Origin: Arenicola marina
Lineage: Eukaryota > Annelida > Polychaeta > Arenicolidae
Assembly: GCA_964019135.1 (NCBI GenBank)
Contig: OZ025256.1
Coordinates: forward strand, 1,736,001-1,800,000
Reading direction: 5' to 3'
Length of the DNA stretch: 64,000 nucleotides
Part shown: piece after piece, positions 48,401 to 60,400 of the stretch
How the letters are laid out: each line of letters starts with the position of its first letter
Position numbering within the stretch: position 1 is the stretch's first letter
Notes under the pieces: model-generated
Databases searched by the model: none
Seen by the model: only the letters and a program-made list of their open reading frames with translations
What the model was told of the DNA's origin: nothing
Made by a program: the position numbers and the translations under genes

Positions 48401-51400
48401 TGTAACATCATATAAACCAGTCACCATACCTTATAATAGCTGAGTAATAGCCTACGTAAGTTGTGCGATGTCAAGACGTCATGGTGACGTCATGGCGTGA
48501 CCCACGACAACGTCCAAGTAGCAATGCAACAAAGTTTACTGTCACAACACATTGGATTAATACAGATAAACCTTCCCCAATCTGTGTCCAATCTGTTACT
48601 CGTGTGCCACCATGCATGGTCGATTGGTTTATCTGTATTATAGTAGAATTACACCGTCACCTGTTATACACTCAGATGTCTCTGCATATAGGTGATCCTT
48701 AGCAAGTTGTGAGTAGTATAATAGAACATCATACCGATAGCTTGATGTTAAATGTGTCAAAAAGTGACAGGGGTCATTTAGCGCGTTTTTTCCAAAACCT
48801 ATAACCTCATTTCGCTCGGAAAGTATTAGGCATCAAAAAATTATCAATACCCCAAACTGCGCCTCAAAAGGTAGCACATTCTGAAACTTATTCGAGATCT
48901 TCAACGCCAATATTAACGGAGATATAAGCGTTGTTAATTTTTTTGTTCTAACAAAATCTATGTGATCATGACCTTTGACCTTTCGACTTGCGTGACGAGT
49001 ATGTTGTAGCCTTACTGCGTAGCTATTAGATACTAAAGACCAGAAACCGATGTATGCAGCCGTTAGGCCACAAGGAGACTGACATACGAACCAGCAAACA
49101 AGACCGACCGACATATGACGAAAATTGTACAATTTTCGTCATAACAACCGTGTTGGTGAGTACGGGAATGGGATCAGTCCCAGGACCACGACTCTACCTT
49201 TCTTGTCCGCCTCTGCCGGGAGGCTCAACAAGTTACGGAACATGTTGACCCCCGGCCGTTGGAAGAAGAATGCTTTCTGCTTCTTATGGGCTTCCGGCGT
49301 CGTCTCGGCTTTAACCGCGCCGCTCTTGGCGCCCGCATCCTGCTTGGGAGGAGTGGAATCCGGTTTCAGTCTCTTCTGCTGCGGCTCATCAGATTCTTCC
49401 TCTGACGACGACGCGGAGTCACTTGAGCTGTCGACTGGTCTCTTGTTTCCGGTGTTTGGACGCTCCTCTGGGCTCTCCTCGCCGCTCGCCTCGCCGCTCG
49501 TGACGTCACAAGAGTCCCCTGCTGCCTTGATCTCGCGCGCCGTGTCGTGCACCTGTTTGTAACCTCCCAGGATGACGTCACCAAACGTGGGACCTGTACA
49601 GACACAACAAAAACCAGCTGTCATACAATAAGCCCACTCACAATATCGAAGTGGTATCCCTGAGACATTAACATCTTTATTATCCAATAGCCATCGCTCG
49701 TTGTTACCACGTGGTCTCCAGACGAGTTAGTATATAATACTCGTGTGCCGGCCTTCATGCTGTACCAACCACGCACGATCATACATGTTATGTAACGGAG
49801 ACCTGATCCATAGGCATTCACCAGATCCAGATCGACACTCACGAGATCCAGATAGACACTCACCAGATCCAGATACACACTCACAAGATCCAGACAGAGA
49901 CTCACAAGATTCAGATAGACACTCACCAGATCCAGATAGACACTCACCAGATCCAGATAGGCACTCACCAGATCCATATATATATTCACAAGATGCAGAT
50001 ACATAATCACCAGATCCAGGTATACATAATATGTATAAGATCCAGATAGATCCTGACCAGATCCAACTATACATTCACCAAAATGGACAAGAAAAAAACC
50101 CGTTTTTCCCGAGATAACACTCACTGGATTCACACGATCCACCTTTCCGATCCAGACACAACCCCTCACGAGTTCCATACAGGACACAGACCAGATCCAC
50201 AGTAGACGCCTCAGATCCAGGAATTACCGTTTTTGAGTTTGAGCAGGACGAGTTCCATAGTGGCCTCCGCGTCTTCCAAGGGACTGTGACCTTGTCTTCC
50301 CTGCTGGATGTGTTTTCTGTAATACAACCGTCTCGCCGTTATAGAGTGTCCTTTTTATATTAATTTCCCACGATGCAGTTGTTATCCCAAGCAGTCGTTT
50401 TCTCAGTCTGGAATCACCGGGGTCACTAGTCACCGGGGTCAGTGTGCTCACTGTGGTCACCGTGGTCACTGGGGTCAGTGGGGTCACTGGGGTCAGTGAG
50501 GTAACTGGGGTCAGTGAGGTCACTGGGTTGCCGGGGTCACTGGGGGTCATTATAGTCACTGGAATCACCGGGGTCACTGGGGTCACTAGTCACCGGGGTC
50601 ACCGAGGTCACTGGAATCACCGGGGTCACCGGGGTCACTAGAGTCACTGAAATTACCGGGGTCACTGAGATCACTAGTCACCGTGGGGTCACTGGGGTCA
50701 CTAGTCACTGGGGTCACTGGAATCACCGGGGTCACCGAGGTCACTGGAATCACCGGGGTCACCGGGGTCACTAGAGTCACTGGAATCACCGGGGTCACTG
50801 AGATCACTAGTCACCGGGGTCACTGGGGTCACTAGTCACTGGGGTCACTAGTCACCGGGGTCACTAGTCACTGGGGTCAATGAAATCACCGGGGTCACTA
50901 GTCACCGGGGTCACCGAGGTCACTGGAATCACCGGGGTCACCGAGGTCACTAGTCACCGGGGTCACCGAGATCACTGGAATCACCGGGGTCACCGGGGTC
51001 ACTAGTTACCGGGGTCACCGAGGTCACCGGGGTCACTAGTTACCGGGGTCACCGAGGTCACTGGAATCACCGGGGTCACTGGAATCACCGGGGTCACTGA
51101 GGTCACTAGTCACCGGGGTCACCCGTTACCGGGGTCATCGAGTCATTGGAATTGAAAATGAACATCTATCTATTTTTTCGACCAACGAGATGGGAGTATT
51201 CCAGGTTACGGCGCTCCGCCATATTGGATGGTACCCACGGGTATTCCGTGTTACGGCGCTCCGCCATATTGGATGGTGCCCACGGATATTCCTAGTTACG
51301 GCGCTCCGCCATGTTGGATGGTGCCCACGGGTATTCCTAGTTACGGCGCTCCGCCATGTTGGATGGTACCCACGGGTATTCCGTGTTACGGCGCTCCGCA

Positions 51401-54400
51401 ACATTGGATAGTGCCCACGGGTATTCCGTGTTACGGCGCTCCGCCATATTGGATGGTACCCACGAGTATTCCGTGTTACGGCGCTCCGCCATATTGGATA
51501 GTACCCACGGGTATTCCGTGTTACGGCGTTCCGCCATATTGGATGGTGCCCACGGGTATTCTGTGTTACGGCGTTCCGCCATATTGGATGGTGCCCACGG
51601 GTATTCCGTGTTACGGCGCTCCGCCATATTGGATAGTACCCACGGGTATTCCGTGTTACGGCGCTCCGCCATATTGGATGGTGCCCACGGGTAATCCTAG
51701 TTACGGCGCTCCGCCATATTGGATGGTGCCCACGGGTAATCCTAGTTACGGCGCTCCGCCATATTGGATGGTGCCCACGGGTATTCCGTGTTACGGCGCT
51801 CCGCCATATTGGATAGTACCCACGGGTATTCCTAGTTACGGCGCTCCGCCATATTGGATGGTGCCCACGGGTAATCCTAGTTACGGCGCTCCGCCATATT
51901 GGATGGTGCCCACGGGTAATCCTAGTTACGGCGCTCCGCCATATTGGATGGTGCCCACGGGTATTCCGTGTTACGGCGCTCCGCCATATTGGATAGTACC
52001 CACGGGTATTCCTAGTTACGGCGCTCCGCCATATTGGATGGTGCCCACGGGTAATCCTAGTTACGGCGCTCCGCCATATTGGATGGTGCCCACGGGTATT
52101 CCTAGTTACGGCGCTCCGTCATGTTGGATGGTGCCCACGGGTATTCCTAGTTACGGCGTTCCGCCATATTGGATGGTGCCCACGGGTATTCCGTGTTACG
52201 GCGTTCCGCCATATTGGATGGTGCCCACAGGTATTCCGTGTTACGGCGCTCCGCCATATTGGATAGTACCCACGGGTATTCCGTGTTACGGCGTTCCGCC
52301 ATATTGGATGGTGCCCACGGGTATTCCGTGTTACGGCGCTCCGCCATATTGGATGGTGCCCACGGGTATTCCTAGTTACGGCGTTCCGCCATATTGGATG
52401 GTGCCCACGGGTATTCCGTGTTACGGCGCTCCGCCATATTGGATGGTGCCCACGGGTAATCCTAGTTACGGCGCTCCGCCATATTGGATGGTGCCCACGG
52501 GTAATCCTAGTTACGGCGCTCCGCCATATTGGATGGTGCCCACGGGTATTCCTAGTTACGGCGCTCCGCCATGTTGGACAGTACCCACGAGTTAGTTGCA
52601 CGGTGGCGTGTGACCAACAATGAGTCGACAGTGCTAGACATACTACACGTTCAATCGTCTCATTCATCGCCATTACCTTTCCCTCAGTACCTGCCGCTGA
52701 TATATAAATTAAACAGACAATGCTATTTCACTTCCATTAGAGAATTCCACGGACGAACAATACTACTCCAAGACGTTGCAGGACAGGTTATCACGTGACA
52801 GACAAAGGGAAGCAACGCCGTGGCCTGTCTTTCAGCAGCGTACGTTCACAAAACTTGTCCCAGAATAAAAGCCTCACCCGAGTAATTCAGCGGCCAGTTT
52901 CCTCAGACCGGGTTTGTGTTGCCTGTTGCCAGTTAAGTTGAAGATGACGCTGGTGTCAATGACATAAGGGTGGAACATCTGCGAGAGAGAGGGAGAGAGA
53001 GTGAGAGGGGTGACTGGTAGCATTGAGAGGCGTGGATAGAGACAGCAACGTTGCATGGCTTAGTTATCTTTGGGGCTGTAAGGCAAACAACAAGCCTGCA
53101 CAGCGCTTTAAGATATCAAAGTAAGATTCTTTTAACGGGTGTCGATCAATTCAAGTGATATCTGGTTGGTAGCATTGTCAACAGGACAAAGCACACTGTC
53201 AATTATTATATTTAAGAAATATGGATAAAAAACATCAGTAACATATCAGATATTGTAAAGTAAGGCAATATAGAATGAAAAAAAATATTCCGATCTCAAT
53301 AACTCTCTCATAAAAAATGTCTAGTATCTTACCATAATGGCATTCAAGGTTTATAATGTGTTTGAGGCTGGCTCACCTTGAGGGCTCGCAGGTCGGAGTT
53401 GAGGGACTGCCCACAGAGGATGGAGTCCGGGGTCAGGATGTCCCGGAGCGCCGCTTGCACGTCCTGGAGCCGGGTTGTCACGTTCTGGAGCCGCTTGGCG
53501 GTCACTCCGCTGTATCTGGATACCACGCGAAAAAAACGTAAACACCACTGATTCTTGTACCCCTATGGTTGGCTGGTCGGTTGTCTATTTAGGACGCTTT
53601 AACCACTTCTCGTCGTATGGCGATAATGGGAGGAGGGGGGAATGGAGCCATGTCCCAGGGGGGTATCCCCCTAAACTTTGCGAAGAAGGACATGGGATCT
53701 GTATCCTGTGGCAACATAGACATGGCCACAGCGGGGCGCGAACCACCGATCCACGCGCCGTTAGGCTCTCAGGTGGCCAGAGCACGCAAGGCGAGCGCTC
53801 TAACCCACTGAGCTAGCGCGGCGGCCCGTACCCCTATGGTTGTCAGGCCCAGCATAACCCCCTCCCAGTACGTCCAACATTCGACTATCTGTAACCCCTC
53901 GGGGTCAAATTTACTACGGTTCGTGCCTGATATGGCATTGTTTCTGGATGGATCTCTCTGCACAACTCTCTCATATTCTGTTCAGGTCTCTAGTGATCAT
54001 GACAGGAACTTTTAGTGAAAGCATAGTTTTCTTAATATTTTTAATTGGTAATTTATCCTATAACAATGAATTGGGGACGTAGAAGTTGACACTTAATTGA
54101 TGACATACAAGTCACTACATTTTATAATAATCTTACTTAATTGACGACTACGCAAATAACGTCTAACAACATCTCCCACTCACTTTGTGACGTAATCCTT
54201 GATCTTCTCTGTCGGTTTGACGAGCGATTGGAAAACAGTTTCCAACTTTTCGTCGATTACGGCCACCCACGTCAACAGTTGCCTCCCACTCACCCCGATA
54301 CACTGCAACAAACAGAAAGTGTCACTCAGAGACTGACCACACAACCTCAGGCAGAGAGTATACACGACTATAACTTATTGATTAAATAAAATAGAAATTA

Positions 54401-57400
54401 GCCACTTCGATATAGGGGTATATGATCCATCTTTATTCACAGCGTCCTAATCACGCTGGTCCATCTTTATCCATCAGTGTCCTAATCACGCTGGTCCATC
54501 TTTATTCACAGCGTCCTAATCACGCTGGTCCATCTTTATTCACAGCGTCCAAATCACGCTGGTCTATTTTTATTCAGCGTCCAATCACGCTGGTCCATCT
54601 TTATTCACAGCGTCCAAATCACGCTGGTCCATCTTTATTCACAGCGTCCTATTCACGCTGGTCCATCTTTATTCACAGCGTCCTAATCACGCTGGTCCAT
54701 CTTTATTCACAGCGTCCTAATCACGCTGGTCCATCTTTATTCACAGCGTCCTAACCACGCTGGTCTATTTTTATTCACAGCGTCCAATCACGCTGGTCCA
54801 TCTTTATTCACAGCGTCCTAATCAGGCTGGTCCATCTTTATTCACAGCGTCCTAATCACGCTGGTCCATCTTTATTCACAGCGTCCTAATCACGCTGGTC
54901 TATTTTTATTCACAGCGTCCAATCACGCTGGTCCATCTTTATTCACAGCGTCCAAATCACGCTGGTCCATCTTTATTCACAGCGTCCTTTTCACGCTGGT
55001 CCATCTTTATTCACAGCGTCCTAATCACGCTGGTCCATCTTTATTCACAGCGTCCTAATCACGCTGGTCCATCTTTATCCACAGCGTCCTAATCACGCTG
55101 GTCCATCTTTATTCACAGCGTCCTAATCACGCTGGTCCATCTTTATTCACAGCGTCCTAATCACGCTGGTCTATTTTTATTCACAGCGTCCAATCATGCT
55201 GGTCCATCTTTATTCACAGCGTCCAAATCACGCTGGTCCATCTTTATTCACAGCGTCCTATTCACGCTGGTCCATCTTTATTCACAGCGTCCTAATCACG
55301 CTGGTCCATCTTTATTCACAGCGTCCTAATCACGCTGGTCCATCTTTATAAACAGCGTCCTAATCACGCTGGTCCATCTTTATTCACAGCGTCCTAATCA
55401 CGCTGGTACATCTTTATCCATCAGCGTCCTAACCACGCTGGTCTATTTTTATTCACAGCGTCCAATCACGCTGGTCCATCTTTATTCACAGCGTCCTAAT
55501 CACGCTGGTCCATCTTTATTCACAGCGTCCTAATCACGCTGGTCCATCTTTATCCACAGCGTCCTAACCACGCTGGTCTATTTTTATTCACAGCGTCCAA
55601 TCACGCTGGTCCATCTTTATTCACAGCGTCCTAATCACGCTGGTCCATCTTTATTCACAGCGTCCTAATCACGCTGGCCCATCTTTATCCACAGCGTCCT
55701 AATCACGCTGGTCCATCTTTATTCACAGCGTCCTAATCACGCTGGTCCATCTTTATTCACAGCGTCCAATCACGCTGGTCCATCTTTATTCACAGCGTCC
55801 TAATCACGCTGGTCCATCTTTATTCACAGCGTCCTAATCACGCTGGTCCATCTTTATCCATCAGCGTCCTAACCACGCTGGTCTATTTTTATTCACAGCG
55901 TCCAATCACGCTGGTCCATCTTTATTCACAGCGTCCTAATCACGCTGGTCCATCTTTATTCACAGCGTCCTAATCACGCTGGTACATCTTTATTCACAGC
56001 GTCCTAATCACGCTGGTCCATCTTTATTCACAGCGTCCTAATCACGCTGGTCCATCTTTATTCACAGCGTCCAATCACGCTGGTCCATCTTTATTCACAG
56101 CGTCCTAATCACGCTGGTCCATCTTTATTCACAGCGTCCTAATCACGCTGGTCCATCTTTATCCACAGCGTCCTAATCACGCTGGTCCATCTTTATTCAC
56201 AGCGTCCTAATCACGCTGGTCCATCTTTATTCACAGCGTCCTAATCACGCTGGTCCATCTTTATTCACAGCGTCCTAATCACGCTGGTCCATCTTTATTC
56301 AGAGCGTCCTAATCACGCTGGTCCATCTTTATCCACAGCGTCCTAATCACGCTGGTCCATCTTTATTCACAGCGTCCTAATCACGCTGGTCCATCTTTAT
56401 TCACAGCGTCCTAATCACGCTGGTCCATCTTTATTCACAGCGTCCTAATCACGCTGGTCCATCTTTATCCATCAGCGTCCTAACCACGCTGGTCTATTTT
56501 TATTCACAGCGTCCAATCACGCTGGTCCATCTTTATTCACAGCGTCCTAATCACGCTGGTCCATCTTTATTCACAGCGTCCTAATCACGCTGGTCCATCT
56601 TTATCCACAGCGTCCTAACCACGCTGGTCTATTTTATTCACAGCGTCCAATCACGCTGGTCCATCTTTATTCACAGCGTCCTAATCACGCTGGTCCATCT
56701 TTATTCACAGCGTCCTAATCACGCTGGTCCATCTTTATTCACAGCGTCCTAATCACGCTGGTCCATCTTTATTCACAGCGTCCTAATCACGCTGGTCCAT
56801 CTTTATTCACAGCGTCCAATCACGCTGGTCCATCTTTATTCACAGCGTCCTAATCACGCTGGTCCATCTTTATTCACAGCGTCCTAATCACGCTGGTCCA
56901 TCTTTATCCACAGCGTCCTAATCACGCTGGTCCATCTTTATCCACAGCGTCCTAATCACGCTGGTCCATCTTTATCCACAGCGTCCTAATCACGCTGGTC
57001 CATCTTTATTCACAGCGTCCTAATCACGCTGGTCCATCATTATTCACAGCGTCCAATCACGCTGGTCCATCTTTATTCACAGCGTCCTAATCACGCTGGT
57101 CCATCTTTATTCACAGCGTCCTATTCACGCTGGTCCATCTTTATCCACAGCGTCCTAATCACGCTGGTCCATCTTTATTCACAGCGTCCTAATCACGCTG
57201 GTCCATCTTTATTCACAGCGTCCTAATCACCATCGTTAAATCCAGTCTTATTGCCTTACCATTTCACAGTCGACGGCGAACAAGGGGCTGACAGGAGTCA
57301 GCTCTGTGTACTTGTCTTGACTGTAGACGAAATCAGGATCCGTCTCTGGGGAGAACATACGAGATATTGGGTAAGTTTATATCGTATATCAGCCCATCAG

Positions 57401-60400
57401 GCCTATAGCACAAAAAAACGTTACATAAATATATCGGTGTAACAGGGTATATACACCTTTAAGTTTTGCCGTTTGTTTGGTGCAACCTTTCCGCCTTATA
57501 TAAATAAAGCGATATATTCAGAAGGTCTTGGGTTTTTTGGGACGCTTGCTCAATTTGGCGAACATTAAGTATTTGAAGCCATTCAATTGCAATTCGCGCA
57601 GTGTGCCAGACAAAAATAATGCTAAAATTCAACATGCCACTATAGTTCCCTTAACTATAATATTACTTAGTGCGTGTACTCAAAACGTCGACTCTTTATT
57701 AGTATAGAAACACCTACAATGAAAACTTCAATGAGAGTCACCACTACCACTATACCACTCACCGACATGGGTGGGAAGCGGACATCGCTCCTGTACCAAT
57801 TGGTATAGCTAAAGCTACACTGTGAGATGTCACCCCTACCCCTCTCCCTCCCACTCACCGACATGGATGGGGAGCGGACATCGCTCCTGTACCAGCTGCT
57901 GCATGTTGAGGACCAGGTCTACACGACTGAAGCCCTCAGGAGCAGTGTCCTCCGCCTCGTCCTCCACCTCCCTGGTAAGTACCATCGTGTTCTTCTCTAA
58001 CTTCATGTTTTCTACACTCGCAGAAAACAACAATAGCAGCATTAACATGTACTACAGAATTATAAAGATATAAAAATGTTATTAATATAAAAATAGTAGG
58101 TAATATTAATACCAATAGTAAAAATTAATAAATTAAATAGACGTAGAATAAAATAATACAAACCATTAATCATACAAACATAACATAGTTACTATCTCAA
58201 CGGTAAAGTGTGTATTCACAAACTCTTAATAATAGTCTTAATAATACTACAACTTCGATCCGGTTGTCCTTGGAGCAAGACCTTCAACGCAGTTTCTTTT
58301 CGAATTCCGTTGCTGTAAGCTTTGATGCATCTCTGGCCGAAAGGTTTATAGCAGACGGAATGAATTATCCTTCACGTACAAATCGTGTATCGTGATCATT
58401 CCAATAACCAACACGCCACCATTGCAAGTATATCTATATGATACGGGAGATTGCTGTTCCACTTACTATTTGGTCTCATCATTGCGAAACTGTAAGGAAC
58501 TTGCAGGAGTTCTTCCCTCATGGAACTACCGTACTGCAAGGGGCTGACCATGTCCACACACTGTAAGCCAGAACAAACTAATTCAATAATCATAGTTACA
58601 ATTTCTCAAGCAGCGACTTGCCAGCTACAATACGACTTCCAAAATAAATTGGAGAATGTAAATATTAACTCCATTCGAAATCCTAAAAGGCAAAAGGCAG
58701 TGGCGATGTCCGAATTTTAGTGATGAAGTACACATGAAAGTCACACTTTCCCACACAATACGCACCAGTATGTCCATTAACATGGCAAACCCAACATACC
58801 TAGTTGTGTATTGGGGACAATATGTGTTCGTATACCCAAAAAACTTAGCACATCATTTAGATTCAAAATACTTTTTATAATACTGCTATGAACCGAGAAT
58901 GGAAGACAAACATATAGATAACTGGGACACAAAATGCGAGTCGTCGCAACCACGTGACGTAATAGTGTTCAAATGTTGTGGATACTAATCAATGACATTT
59001 TCTTACCATGTCAAAGTTTTTTCGCAGGAACTGGAAGCAGTCTGGGTTGTCGACAAAGTCCTTCTGAGTGACTCCCGGGAGTTCAATGACCAGTACACCG
59101 TGTATCTTGCCGACTCTGAGCAGCTTGCACCACCTGTATGGGTGAATCGGAAGCAAGAGCTACAGCCTGGACACCGCTTCATCGGTCTCACCACGCTACA
59201 TACATACTCATGTACACCATGTATCTTGCCGACTCTGAGCAGCTTGCACCACCTGTATGGGTGAATGCTAGATACATAATTATGTATCTTGCAGACTCTG
59301 AGCAGCTTGCACCACCTGTATGGGTGAATGCTAGATACATACTCATGTACACCTTTAGCTGACAATTTTGTAACGTACAACTGCAGCTTTTATAGGCTCG
59401 TGTATATCGCATAATGCAAGTTAATTAAGGCATGTATATATAATAAATAACGGTTCTGCAATAAACCTAGACATTTTAATGATCGGTTCAGCCTTTCCTG
59501 TCAGTTTGTGTTCTGCCTGTCTGCAGTGAGGTACGATAAGACCTCGTTTCAGAGAGATATTGTTGGTGTCGGTCATTTTGCTAACATCTGAGGCTATATA
59601 CCACAGGGTCAAGAAACCAATTGGAATTATGAGAGAAATGTTGAAACAAAAAACCTAAACGTCACTTTTTATCATCAAACCAAGCAATCACTTGGTATTG
59701 GAGGGTGACGCATTTGCATATCACAAAGTGGCTTTCGATGGACAAGAATAACGGAAATCATGTAATATTTAGCTGAAAAATGTCCAAATAATCATAATAG
59801 CGCATTACACACAGCTTATGACATTTAAATTTACTATTAAGGTAGGTTACAAATGTGAGAATTGGTGTTATAGTTCCGACATGTTATAGGCTTGTGATTG
59901 ATTCTGCACTATTACGGTAGTTTACAGATGTGAGAATTGGTGTTATAGTTCGGACATGTTATAGACTTGATTGATTCTGCACAAATGAGTAGGGATAAAA
60001 TAGGGAAAGGTAGAGACCCCAGGAAAAAAAGTAGGGCATATCTGAAGAAAATTAGCATCGCCTTCTTTGCATATTTACTTAGCGAGATGACGTTCACCAT
60101 TACCACAGGATTATCACCTCACCAGGCCAGATAACATGCATTCCGGTACCCACTGTCGTAGGTCATCGGGCACCAGTCACACTTGTGGCGTGATCCTGAT
60201 GTACCCGATTTCCTTCAAACAATAGATGCCTTGCATGTCAACTGGTAAAATTCTAAAAACTTGAGAAATATATTGTGAAATTGTAGAGACAAAATAAAAA
60301 AATGTAGTGACAAAATAAAAAAATGTAGTGACAAAAGTAGACAAGTAGGGAGAACCTAAATAAATTAGTGACAAACTAGGAATCAGCGTCAGGCCAGATG

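Noticed and set aside
51228-52595. 455-codon plus-strand frame with a [15 protein letters not shown] repeat, like a structural repeat protein
   Set aside because: It is the 45-bp array antisense inside an intron of a well-supported gene, with no signal peptide, start context or flanking exons.
53585-53816. Short open frames in both directions near exon 9
   Set aside because: They lie within the SINE and carry its tRNA-like sequence, not a protein gene.
53776-53827. A genuine tRNA gene (A and B box present)
   Set aside because: The boxes belong to a SINE head with tail and target duplication, and the cloverleaf is degraded.
59003-59380. 125-codon minus-strand frame covering exon 4
   Set aside because: It reads through the triplicated acceptor in a frame that differs from the exonuclease frame at exon 4; the conserved WCKLL...VLVIELPG reading is the correct one.
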